From DASSTY01 sp035760645 (GTDB taxonomy: Bacteria > Gemmatimonadota > Gemmatimonadetes > Gemmatimonadales > GWC2-71-9): a stretch of 59,640 nucleotides of DNA. The translations under genes and the position numbers were made by a program. Shown here one piece after another: positions 49,145 through 57,134 of this stretch. How positions within the stretch are numbered: the stretch's first letter is position 1; each line of letters begins with the position of its first letter. The stretch covers positions 1 through 59,640 of the forward strand of contig DASTSO010000081.1 in the NCBI GenBank assembly GCA_035760645.1, read 5' to 3'. A model generated the notes under the pieces. It had not been told where the DNA came from. It saw nothing but the letters and a program-made list of their open reading frames with translations, and did no database searches.

Positions 49145-50664
49145 CCGCGGTCGAGGTGCCGGCGGCGGCCACCCACCAATCGCCGCCGCAGCGCTCGCTC
49201 CTCTCGCGCGCCGCGCTCTACGGCGGGGCGCGGAGCGTCTCGCAGGGGCTCCTCGCCGTGCGCGGCGTCGTGCTCGCGATGCTGCTGGGCCCGACGGCGT
49301 TCGGCGCCTGGGCGCTCGTGCGACTCGTCACGCGCCACGCCGTCTTCGCCAACCTCGGCATCCTGCGCGGGCTGGAGTACGAGCTGGTGCCCCGCGACAG
49401 CGCGGGCAGCGACGCCGCGGGCAGCGACGCCGCGGGCAGCGAGGCCGGTGCCACCGCGGACGCCGCCGCCGCGGACGCCGCCGCCGCGCACACCCTCGCC
49501 GCACGCACCGCGCTCGGCTACCTGCTCGTCGTCTTCGGCGGCCTCGCGCTCGCGGGCTTCGGGCTCGCCTTCGCCGTCGACGATCCGATGCGGCGCCTCG
49601 AGCTGCGGGCGGTCGCGGGCGCCGTGCTCGCCGACCAGCTCTACATGTACGGCCTCGTCTGCCTGCGCATCCGGGGCGACCTGCGACACTATGCGCGCGT
49701 CGAGCTCATTCATGCCGCCATGCAGGTCGTCACGGTCCTGCTCCTCGCCTGGCGCTGGGGCCTCGGGGGCGCGCTCACCGGGCTCATCCTCGCCACGTTC
49801 GCGGCGGCGCTCTTCGCCGCGCCCCACGCCGCGCTGCGCCCGGCGTTCGACCGCGGCGCCTTCCGGCGCCTCTGCGGCATCGGCATCCCCGTCGCGCTCG
49901 CGCAGCTGCTCTCGGTGGCCGCCTCGAGCGTGGACCGCTGGGCGATCGCGGCCCTCGGCGGCACCACGCTCCTCGGCTACTACAGCTTCGCCGCGGCGAT
50001 CGCCGGCGTCGGCGGCACCGGCGCCTGGGTGCTGCGCACGGTGGTGATCCGCGATCTCTACGGCCGGGCCCGCCGGCTCGGCGCCTCGTTCGCGCTGCGG
50101 GCCCACCTGCAGGACGTCGTGCGGCCCTACGCCTTCCTCTATCCCGCCCTGCTCGGCGCCGCGGCCTTCGCGATCGGGCCCGCGGTCGCCCTGGTCGTGC
50201 CGCGCTACCTGCCGGCGGTCGAGCCGGCCCGGCTCTTCGTCTTCGCCGGCGCGGCGAGCGGGCTGGTGCAGCTCACGTCGGTCGGGGCGGTCGCCGCCCA
50301 GCGGCAGCGCCGGCTGCCGCAGCTCTTCGCCGTGGCGCTGCTCGTGAGCGGCGCGACGTCGGTCCTCGCCCTGCAGGCCCGGCTCGGCCTCGGGGCCGTG
50401 GCGCTCGGCGCGCTGCTGGGCCAGCTCGTCGTCGCGGCCGGACTCCTCGGCCTGCTCGCGCACGGTGCGGGCTACCGCGCGCCGGTAGCCCGCTCGGCGC
50501 GGCTGCTCGCTCCCTTCGCCTGGTGCGTGGTGCTGGTCCTCGCGCTCGGCCACGTCTTCGCCGCCCGGGACCTGCGCGCCGGCGCCCTGGGGCTGGCGCT
50601 CTACGCCCTCGCCCTCCTGCCGCTCGGCCGCGGCTTCCGCCGGCAGTTCGCCCGCATCAGCTGA
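49141..50664 (+). CDS. Wzx-type polysaccharide flippase (MATE/MVF superfamily)
   Basis: This 507-residue integral membrane protein has about 12-14 hydrophobic helices. The N-terminus SRAALYGGARSVSQGLLAVR, then VVLAMLLGPTAFGAWALVRL, is typical of Wzx/PST exporters that flip undecaprenyl-linked glycans. An Ala/Gly/Ser/Asp-rich loop after the second helix is encoded by tandem repeats (49402-49485). It is the last gene of the 13-kb operon and provides the export step. No polymerase or ligase gene accompanies it, so the product may be a short glycan or glycolipid. Confidence 0.87.
   Translation: MTAVEVPAAATHQSPPQRSLLSRAALYGGARSVSQGLLAVRGVVLAMLLGPTAFGAWALVRLVTRHAVFANLGILRGLEYELVPRDSAGSDAAGSDAAGSEAGATADAAAADAAAAHTLAARTALGYLLVVFGGLALAGFGLAFAVDDPMRRLELRAVAGAVLADQLYMYGLVCLRIRGDLRHYARVELIHAAMQVVTVLLLAWRWGLGGALTGLILATFAAALFAAPHAALRPAFDRGAFRRLCGIGIPVALAQLLSVAASSVDRWAIAALGGTTLLGYYSFAAAIAGVGGTGAWVLRTVVIRDLYGRARRLGASFALRAHLQDVVRPYAFLYPALLGAAAFAIGPAVALVVPRYLPAVEPARLFVFAGAASGLVQLTSVGAVAAQRQRRLPQLFAVALLVSGATSVLALQARLGLGAVALGALLGQLVVAAGLLGLLAHGAGYRAPVARSARLLAPFAWCVVLVLALGHVFAARDLRAGALGLALYALALLPLGRGFRRQFARIS
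49402..49485 (+). repeat. In-frame tandem repeats in the flippase gene
   Basis: Three 15-bp units GCGGGCAGCGACGCC (the third with one change) at 49402-49446 and, after a short gap, two identical 15-bp units GCGGACGCCGCCGCC at 49456-49485. They encode an AGSDA/ADAAA-type loop and keep the frame, so length changes would be tolerated. Confidence 0.85.
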
Positions 50665-50739
50665 CGTCGGGGCGGCGGCCGCCCCGGCGCCACCGGACGG
50701 GTGTGCCCCCACTCACAGAGGCGCGCGGGGGCCTCGTCC

Positions 50740-50745
50740 TAGCTT
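50740..50745 (+). promoter_or_regulatory. TAGCTT box 6 nt before the TetR gene: leaderless promoter candidate
   Basis: The hexamer is followed by GCGCAC and then ATG 50752, with no ribosome site. The arrangement is almost the same as before pdxH (TAGATT, GCGCGC, ATG). Confidence 0.45.
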
Positions 50746-50751
50746 GCGCAC

Positions 50752-51738
50752 ATGCAAGTCGACGATCAGAGCAGGTTCGACTCCGGCGTATCCGATGAGA
50801 GCGCGGCCCACCCGGGTGTGGACGACGACGGCGGTCCGGAATTCGACGCCGTCGGTCCCGACGAGCCGGAGGACCGCGAGCCGCTCGACGACGACGAGCT
50901 GGCCGAGGCCGAGGCGACCGCCCCGCGCGCGGCGCAGGCGGCGGCGCCCGCCGACCGGGGGCGCCAGCGCGACGCGGCCCGCACGCGCGCGCGCGTGCTC
51001 GAGGCGGCCGAGCGGGTCTTCGCGCGCCACGGCTTCGAGGCGGCGCGCGTGGAGGAGATCGGCCGCCTGGCCGGCGTCTCGCGCGGCACGCCGGGCTACT
51101 GCTTCGGCTCGAAGGAGGAGCTCTACCGCGCCGTGATGGAGGAGCTCCTCGCCGAGTCGCGGCGCGCGCTCGCGCGGGTGGAGGAGGAGGTGCGGGTCGG
51201 CGGCGGCGAGCCGTGGCACCTGCTCGCGCGCTACGTGGACGGCTACGTCGACTTCCTCGCCTCGCGGCCGGCCTTCGTGCGGCTGGTGCAGTGGGAGTCG
51301 GTCGCCGGCGGGCCGTTCCTCGCGCAGGTGGCCGCGCACTTCGAGGCGCTGGGCGAGGCGCTGCGCCACGTGCTCGCCGCCGGCGCGGCGCGGCTGCGGC
51401 CGGTGGACCCCACGCAGCTCATGCTCACCATCGTCGGCGCGGCATGGCTGCCGCTCGCGATGGACGACACCGTCCTGCCGCTCCTGCGCGTCGACGCCGG
51501 CGACGCCACCTTCGTCGCCAACCGCAAGCGTCATCTCACCGAGCTCATCCTCCACGGTCTCGTGCGCGTGGCGGCGCCCGGCGCGCACTCCTCGATGAGC
51601 GCCCTCGTCGGGCTCGCGCCCGCGGCGAGCCCGAGCGGCGCGCCCCGCGGCGGCCCCCGCGGCGGCGTGCGCGGCCCGGGCCGCACCGCTCCCCGCGCCG
51701 CGCCCCCTCCCACCTGGCGGCTGCCAGGCGGCGAGTAG
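50752..51738 (+). CDS. TetR-family transcriptional regulator with long acidic N-terminus
   Basis: This 328-residue protein is long for the family (about 200). Residues 1-75 are acidic and disordered (VDDDGGPEFDAVGPDEPEDR). The TetR helix-turn-helix follows: RARVLEAAERVFARHGFEAA, then VEEIGRLAGVSRGTPGYCFG, SKEELYRAVME. A typical ligand-binding helical domain (YVDGYVDFLASRPAFVRLVQ) comes next. The last ~50 residues are Gly/Pro/Arg-rich. Its target is unknown; it stands alone between the glycan operon and the nuclease gene. The start is probably leaderless. Confidence 0.87.
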   Translation: MQVDDQSRFDSGVSDESAAHPGVDDDGGPEFDAVGPDEPEDREPLDDDELAEAEATAPRAAQAAAPADRGRQRDAARTRARVLEAAERVFARHGFEAARVEEIGRLAGVSRGTPGYCFGSKEELYRAVMEELLAESRRALARVEEEVRVGGGEPWHLLARYVDGYVDFLASRPAFVRLVQWESVAGGPFLAQVAAHFEALGEALRHVLAAGAARLRPVDPTQLMLTIVGAAWLPLAMDDTVLPLLRVDAGDATFVANRKRHLTELILHGLVRVAAPGAHSSMSALVGLAPAASPSGAPRGGPRGGVRGPGRTAPRAAPPPTWRLPGGE

Positions 51739-52026
51739 GCCGCGCGGCCGGCCCGGGCGGCTTCCATGGGAGCCGCATGCAGTCCCCTGCCCGCGCCCGA
51801 ATCTTGCTGCCAGCCCGCGCGGTCTCCGGCGGTCCCGCCGGGACCGTGACTCTCTTCGTCGTCCGTCTCCGCTAGCGCGTTGTCAGAGCCCGGTTTGCCG
51901 CCGGGTCGCCCGCCGGCGGCGAGCCCGCCCGGCTCGCTGCAGCGCGGTGCGCGCGCGACAGGCGTTGCACCGACGCGGAGGGGCGCTGTCGGCACTGTCG
52001 TCGCACTCTTCACTCGAGGACCCTCC
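51739..52026. other. Intergenic region, no gene seen
   Basis: These 288 bp contain no convincing coding frame, RNA gene or terminator. A ribosome site (GAGGA) at the right end belongs to the nuclease gene. No clear promoter hexamers were found. Confidence 0.5.
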
Positions 52027-54489
52027 ATGCGTGCTTCCCTGCGCAGCGTCGCCGCGGCGGCGCTCGTCCTGTCCCTTCCGGCGCTCGCCGCCTGCGGTGG
52101 CGCCGACGGCCACGCGGCGCTCGGTCCCACGGCGCCGTCGCTCGCCGCCGGCGTGCTCGCGCCGCCGGCGGTGCGGATCAGCGAGATCCACTACGACAAT
52201 GCGAGCACCGACGCGAACGAGGCGATCGAGGTGGCGGGTCCCGCCGGGACGGACCTCACCGGCTGGAAGGTGATCCTCTACAACGGCAGCAACGGCACCG
52301 CGTACGACACGAAGACGCTGAGCGGCACGATCCCGGCGACCTGCGGGAGCGAGGGCGTGGTGGTCGTCAACTATCCCGTGAACGGCATCCAGAACGGCGC
52401 GCCCGACGGCATGGCGCTGGTGGACGCGACGGGCCAGGTGGTGGAGTTCCTCTCCTACGAGGGCACCTTCGCGGCGACGAACGATCTCGCGAGCGGGATG
52501 ACCTCCACCGACATCGGCGTCTCGGAGAACGGCTCGGGCCCGGCGAGCGAGTCGCTGCAGCGCAACGGCTTCGGCGGGTGGGATCCGTCGAAGCCGAGCA
52601 CCTTCGGCGCCTGCAACGACCAGCCGCCGCCGCCCTACGACGGCCCGACGACGATCGTCGTCAGCGAGCTGATGGGCGCGCCGCTCGCCGCGCAGAGCGA
52701 GAGCTGGGGCGAGTGGTTCGAGGTGCACAACTACGGCACGGAGCCGGTGAGGCTCGGCGGCTGGAAGCTGGCCTCCAGGGGCCAGCCCGAGCACGTCGTC
52801 GCGGGCGACGTGACCGTCGCGCCGGGCGGCTACGCGGTGCTCGGCCGCAGCGACGATCCCACGCGGAACGGCGACGTGCTGGTCGCCTACAACTACTTCG
52901 TCGGCACGACCCCGACGATCTGGCTGGACGACGACGACTGGCTCGTCGTCCGCACCCCGACCGGGACGACGGTGGACTCGGTCGCCTGGGCCACGCTCCC
53001 GAAGGGCGCCACCCGCGCGCTCCGCGCCGCCGCGCTCGGCGGCGCGGTGGACCACGCCGACGCGAACGGCGCGGCCTGGGGCTATGGCACCACCACGTTC
53101 GGCAGCGGCGACTTCGGCACGCCCGGCGCGGCGAACACGGAGATCGGCGACGTCGCGCCCGCGGTGCCGACGGGCATCGTGCGCATCACCTTCAGCGGCC
53201 GCGACGGCAGCGACCCGGCGCTTCCCGTGGGCTTCGAGGACCAGCTCTTCGCGAGCGCCTTCACCGCCGGCTCGCCCAATCCGGTCCCGGCGACGACGAC
53301 CTTCACCTGGTCGTCGGCCACGCCCGAGCTCGCGAGCGTGGACCAGGACGGCGTCGTCCGCGCCCTCGGCGCCGGCACCGCCGTCATCCGGGCGGCGAGC
53401 GCCGACGGCCGGGTCGCGCTCTATCGCGTCCCGACCCGCGTCGCCGTCGCGAGCGCCACCGCCGCGTATCTCGGCAACACCGAGTTCGGCGTCCCGACCG
53501 ACGCCGACGCGAGCAACGACTTCCTCATCACGCGCCCGACCTACACCATCTCCTACAACCCGCAGCGCAACACGCCGAACTGGGTGAGCTACGACCTCGA
53601 GGCGACGCACTTCGGTCCCGAGGACCGCTGCGACTGCTTCACCCACGATCCCGCGCTGCCGGCCGGCTTCGCGCACCTCACGACCGCCGACTACACCGGC
53701 GCGGGGGCCGTGGCGGGCTACGGCATCGACCGCGGCCACCTGGTGCGCTCTTCGGACCGCACGGCGGGCAGCCTCGACAACGCCTACACGTTCTATCTGT
53801 CGAACATCATCCCGCAGGCCGCCGATCTGAACCAGGGTCCCTGGAACAACCTCGAGGGCGAGCTCAACGCCACGGCGCGCGCCGGCGGGAGCGAGGTGTA
53901 CGTGATCGCCGGCGTCGCGGGCAGCCGGGGGACGGTGAAGAACGAGGGGAAGATCACGATTCCCGAGCGCGTGTGGAAGGTCGCGGTGATCATGCCGCGC
54001 AACGGCGGGGTCGCCGACGTGGACGGCGCCGACGACTTCCAGCTCATCGCCGTGGACATGCCCAACGAGCCGGGCACCCGGAACGCGGACTGGCGCACCT
54101 ATCGGACCACGGTGGACGCGATCGAGGCCAGGAGCGGCTACGACCTGCTCGCCAAGCTGCCCGATCACATCGAGTGGCTCGTCGAGGCCGGCTACACGGC
54201 GCCCGCACAGGCGACGGCGGCGCAGCTGCTGGACGTGCTCGCCGGCGGGCTCGCGGACCTGCGGGCCACGGGCGTCCTCGACGCCGGCACGGCCAACGCG
54301 CTCCGCAGCAAGGTGGACGAGGCCCGCGCCGACCTCGCCGCCGGCGACACGGCGGACGCGATCGGCGCGCTGAACGCCCTGCGCAACCAGGTGCGCGCGC
54401 TCGTGCGGGTCGGCCGGCTCGACGCGGCCGAGGGCCAGGCGCTCACGACCTTCGCGGGCTGGGTGGCGGAGGCGCTCGGCGGGCAGTAG
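52027..54489 (+). CDS. Large secreted lipoprotein: lamin-tail domains, BIG2-like domain, NUC1 nuclease, FIMAH-like tail
   Basis: This is an 820-residue protein with lipobox LAACGGADG. Domains in order are a lamin-tail domain (VRISEIHYDNASTDANEAIE), a second one (TIVVSELMGAPLAAQSESWG, then EWFEVHNYG), and a BIG2-like Ig domain (ATPELASVDQDGVVRALGAG). A DNA/RNA non-specific endonuclease follows, with the His-Me finger GIDRGHLVRSSDRT and the metal-binding Asn region NIIPQAADLNQGPWNNLEGE. The last ~90 residues (LLDVLAGGLADLRATGVLDA) resemble a FIMAH domain. It is likely surface-bound and degrades extracellular nucleic acid. GAGGA precedes ATG 52027. Confidence 0.88.
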   Translation: MRASLRSVAAAALVLSLPALAACGGADGHAALGPTAPSLAAGVLAPPAVRISEIHYDNASTDANEAIEVAGPAGTDLTGWKVILYNGSNGTAYDTKTLSGTIPATCGSEGVVVVNYPVNGIQNGAPDGMALVDATGQVVEFLSYEGTFAATNDLASGMTSTDIGVSENGSGPASESLQRNGFGGWDPSKPSTFGACNDQPPPPYDGPTTIVVSELMGAPLAAQSESWGEWFEVHNYGTEPVRLGGWKLASRGQPEHVVAGDVTVAPGGYAVLGRSDDPTRNGDVLVAYNYFVGTTPTIWLDDDDWLVVRTPTGTTVDSVAWATLPKGATRALRAAALGGAVDHADANGAAWGYGTTTFGSGDFGTPGAANTEIGDVAPAVPTGIVRITFSGRDGSDPALPVGFEDQLFASAFTAGSPNPVPATTTFTWSSATPELASVDQDGVVRALGAGTAVIRAASADGRVALYRVPTRVAVASATAAYLGNTEFGVPTDADASNDFLITRPTYTISYNPQRNTPNWVSYDLEATHFGPEDRCDCFTHDPALPAGFAHLTTADYTGAGAVAGYGIDRGHLVRSSDRTAGSLDNAYTFYLSNIIPQAADLNQGPWNNLEGELNATARAGGSEVYVIAGVAGSRGTVKNEGKITIPERVWKVAVIMPRNGGVADVDGADDFQLIAVDMPNEPGTRNADWRTYRTTVDAIEARSGYDLLAKLPDHIEWLVEAGYTAPAQATAAQLLDVLAGGLADLRATGVLDAGTANALRSKVDEARADLAAGDTADAIGALNALRNQVRALVRVGRLDAAEGQALTTFAGWVAEALGGQ

Positions 54490-54503
54490 CGCCGGGGGCG
54501 CGT

Positions 54504-54509
54504 TAGATT
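54504..54509 (+). promoter_or_regulatory. TAGATT box 6 nt before pdxH: leaderless promoter candidate
   Basis: The hexamer is followed by GCGCGC and ATG 54516, in the 26-bp gap after the nuclease gene. No Shine-Dalgarno sequence fits. Confidence 0.45.
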
Positions 54510-54515
54510 GCGCGC

Positions 54516-55220
54516 ATGACCGATCCCGCCACGCACGACGAGACCGGCGCGCCGGTGGCGCCCGCGGTGACCACGCCGCTCGCCACCGCGCTCGCCGATC
54601 TCCGGCGCGACTACGCCCGCGCCCGGCTCGACGAGGCGGACGTGCTGTCCGATCCGATCGCGCAGTTCCGCCGCTGGATGGACGAGGCCCTCGCCGCCCG
54701 GCTCTCCGAGCCCACGGCGATGACGCTCGCCACCGCCGGCGCCGACGGCGCGCCCGACGCGCGCATCGTGCTCCTCAAGGGGCTCGATGCGCGCGGCTTC
54801 GTCTTCTACACCGACTACCGGAGCCGCAAGGCGCAGGAGCTCGCCGCCAACCCGCGCGCGGCGCTCGTCTTCCACTGGCACGAGCTGGAGCGGCAGGTCC
54901 GGGTGACGGGCGCGGTCGAGCGCATCGGGCGCGAGGAGTCGGAGGTCTACTACGCGAGCCGTCCCCTCGGCAGCCGGCTCGGCGCCTGGGCGAGCCACCA
55001 GAGCCAGGTCATCCCCGGCCGCGACTGGCTCGAGCACCAGGTCGCCGAGGTCGAGGCGCGCTTCGCCGGCACCGAGCCGCCGCTGCCGCCGCACTGGGGC
55101 GGCTTCCGCGTGAGCCCGGCCCGCGTCGAGTTCTGGCAGGGCCGGCCGAGCCGGCTGCACGACCGGATCCGCTACACCCGCGAGGGCGGCGCGTGGCGGG
55201 TGGAGCGGCTCTCGCCCTGA
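54516..55220 (+). CDS. pdxH: Pyridoxamine/pyridoxine 5'-phosphate oxidase
   Basis: This FMN enzyme oxidises PNP or PMP to pyridoxal 5'-phosphate, the last step of vitamin B6 synthesis and salvage. It has 234 residues. Diagnostic segments are ARIVLLKGLDARGFVFYTDY, RSRKAQELAANPRAAL, VEYASR-type YYASRPLGSRLGAWAS, and the C-terminal WGGFRVSPARVEFWQGRPSR, then LHDRIRY. The N-terminal 20 residues are variable. The start is probably leaderless. It is convergent with the ABC permease gene, with 7 bp between stops. Confidence 0.95.
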   Translation: MTDPATHDETGAPVAPAVTTPLATALADLRRDYARARLDEADVLSDPIAQFRRWMDEALAARLSEPTAMTLATAGADGAPDARIVLLKGLDARGFVFYTDYRSRKAQELAANPRAALVFHWHELERQVRVTGAVERIGREESEVYYASRPLGSRLGAWASHQSQVIPGRDWLEHQVAEVEARFAGTEPPLPPHWGGFRVSPARVEFWQGRPSRLHDRIRYTREGGAWRVERLSP

Positions 55221-55227
55221 GGGCGGC

Positions 55228-56343
55228 TCACTCCACCGTCTTCGCGAACCGCCGCACGCTCAGCAGGATGAACACCACCCCGAAGCCCACCATCACCAGC
55301 GTCTGCGGCCACAGCACGCCCAGCCCCACCCCCTTCAGCAGCACCCCGCGCAGGATGTCGAGGAAATAGGTCAGCGGCAGCAGCGCGCCGAGCCACTGGG
55401 CCGGCGCGGGCATCGCCTCGCGCGGGAACATGAAGCCCGAGAGCAGGATGTTCGGCATCATGTAGAAGAAGCCGAGCTGGATGGCCTGCGCCTGCGTGCG
55501 CGCGAGCGTCGAGAGGAGCAGGCCGAAGGCGAGCGAGGCGACGATGAACGGCAGCGCCTCGAGGTAGAGCAGGGGGAGCGAGCCGCGCAGCGGCACCCGG
55601 AAGAGCCCGCTGCCCAGCAGCAGGATGAGCGTCATCTGCACGTAGCCCACCAGCACGAACGGGACGAGCTTGCCGAGCATGAGACTGGTCTTCGTCACCG
55701 GCGTGACGACGAGCTGCTCGAGGGTCCCGCGCTCGCGCTCGCGCACGATGGACATGCTGGTGATGATGACCAGCGTCATGCTGAGCAGCACCCCGATGAT
55801 GCCGGGGACGACGTAGACCGCGCTCCGGAGCGCCGGGTTGTACCACGGCCGCAGCCGCACGTCGATCGCGCCCGCGCGGCCGGCGGTCCCCCGCAGCAGC
55901 TCGACCGTACGCGCCTGGCCCGCGAGCGCCGCGCCCGAGAGCGCGGCCGAGGAGGCGAGCGGGTCGGCCGCATCCACCACGACCTGCACCTGGGCCTGCC
56001 GCCCGCGCGCGAGGTCGCGCGCGTACTGGGGCGGGATGACCACGGCCGCGTGGGCCCGGCCGCCCTCGATGGCCTCGGCCAGCTCGGCCCGGCTCGCCAC
56101 GTGGCCGACGATGTCGAAATTGCCCGTGTTCGCCATCGTCGCCACGAAGGCCCGGCTCTCCTGCGAGCGCGACTCGTCGAGCACCACGGTCGGCAGGTGG
56201 CGCACCTCGGTCTGGATCGCCCAGCCGAAGAGGACGAGCTGCAGCGCGGGGATGCCCACCATCATGCCGAGGGTGAGCCGGTCGCGCCGCATCTGGGTGA
56301 ACTCCTTGCGGAGCATCGGCCAGAAGGTGCCGAGGCCGCTCAC
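55228..56343 (-). CDS. ABC-2 type transporter permease
   Basis: This 371-residue permease is of the YhhJ/YbhR type. It has an N-terminal helix (LGMMVGIPALQLVLFGWAIQ), a large periplasmic domain (about residues 45-170) and five C-terminal helices. Family marks include SIVRERERGTLEQLVVTPVT and MMPNILLSGFMFPREAMPAP. GTG 56343 overlaps the stop of the ATPase gene. With the HlyD-type protein upstream it forms a three-gene efflux system, the substrate of which is unknown. Confidence 0.92.
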   Translation of the reverse strand: MSGLGTFWPMLRKEFTQMRRDRLTLGMMVGIPALQLVLFGWAIQTEVRHLPTVVLDESRSQESRAFVATMANTGNFDIVGHVASRAELAEAIEGGRAHAAVVIPPQYARDLARGRQAQVQVVVDAADPLASSAALSGAALAGQARTVELLRGTAGRAGAIDVRLRPWYNPALRSAVYVVPGIIGVLLSMTLVIITSMSIVRERERGTLEQLVVTPVTKTSLMLGKLVPFVLVGYVQMTLILLLGSGLFRVPLRGSLPLLYLEALPFIVASLAFGLLLSTLARTQAQAIQLGFFYMMPNILLSGFMFPREAMPAPAQWLGALLPLTYFLDILRGVLLKGVGLGVLWPQTLVMVGFGVVFILLSVRRFAKTVE

Positions 56344-57134
56344 GCGCCGGTCTCCGCCGGGGCCTCGTCCCGCTGCTGCAGCGCGACGAAGACGTCCTCG
56401 AGCGTCGGCAGGCCGAAGTGCGCCGTGATCTCCCCCGGCCGCCCCGCCGCGATGAGCCGCCCGCGCGACATGAAGGCCAGCCGCGTGCAGCGCGCCGCCT
56501 CGTCCATGTAGTGGGTCGTGACGACCACCGTCATCCCCGCCGCGGCGTAGTCGCCGATCCGCGCCCAGAAGCGCCGCCGGCTCGCCGGGTCCACGCCGGC
56601 CGTCGGCTCGTCGAGGAAGACGAGGTCGGGCCGGTGCGTCGTCGCGCACGCGAGCGCGAGGCGCTGCTTCCACCCGCCGCTCAGCGTGCCGGCGAGCTGG
56701 GGCGCCCGCGGCGCGAGGTCGAACGCCGCGAGCTGCGCCGCGACCGCGTCGCGCAGCGCGGCACCGCGCAGCCCGTAGAGCTCGGCGTAGAAGCGGAGAT
56801 TCTCGCGCACCGTGAGGTCGTCGTAGAGCCCGAAGCGCTGCGACATGTAGCCGATGCGCCGCCGGATGCGCTCGGGCGCGGTGCGCACGTCGAAGCCCAC
56901 CACGGTCGCGTCGCCGCTCGTCGGCGCGAGGAGGCCGCAGAGCATCCGGATCGTGGTGGTCTTGCCCGAGCCGTTGGGGCCGAGGAGGCCGAAGATCTCC
57001 CCGCGCGGCACGGTGAGCGTGAGGTCGTCCACCGCGACGAGCGCGCCGAACGCCTTCGTGAGCCCGCGGGTGACGATGGCGGGATCGGCCGCGGCGCCCG
57101 CGGCGCCGGTGGCCGGCGCCGGCGCGGCGCTCAC
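56340..57134 (-). CDS. ABC transporter ATP-binding protein
   Basis: This 264-residue ATPase has Walker A GPNGSGKTT, a Q-loop in GYMSQRFGLYDDLTV, the ABC signature LSGGWKQRLALA, Walker B LVFLDEPTAGVD and the switch His in VTTHYMDEA. In the signature, LSGGW replaces the more common LSGGQ/M, as in many YhiH-type drug-export ATPases. GTG 57134 overlaps the HlyD-gene stop. It powers the adjacent ABC-2 permease. Confidence 0.94.
   Translation of the reverse strand: MSAAPAPATGAAGAAADPAIVTRGLTKAFGALVAVDDLTLTVPRGEIFGLLGPNGSGKTTTIRMLCGLLAPTSGDATVVGFDVRTAPERIRRRIGYMSQRFGLYDDLTVRENLRFYAELYGLRGAALRDAVAAQLAAFDLAPRAPQLAGTLSGGWKQRLALACATTHRPDLVFLDEPTAGVDPASRRRFWARIGDYAAAGMTVVVTTHYMDEAARCTRLAFMSRGRLIAAGRPGEITAHFGLPTLEDVFVALQQRDEAPAETGA

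Noticed and set aside
37670..50664. Exosortase/PEP-CTERM system
   Set aside because: The sigma-54 promoter and FemAB-like protein suggest it, but no exosortase, PEP-CTERM protein or PrsK/PrsR gene is present in the window.
37670..50664. Phenylacetate degradation locus
   Set aside because: Five PaaK-like genes are present but no paa oxygenase or thiolase genes; glycosyltransferase, GNAT and flippase neighbours point to glycan synthesis.
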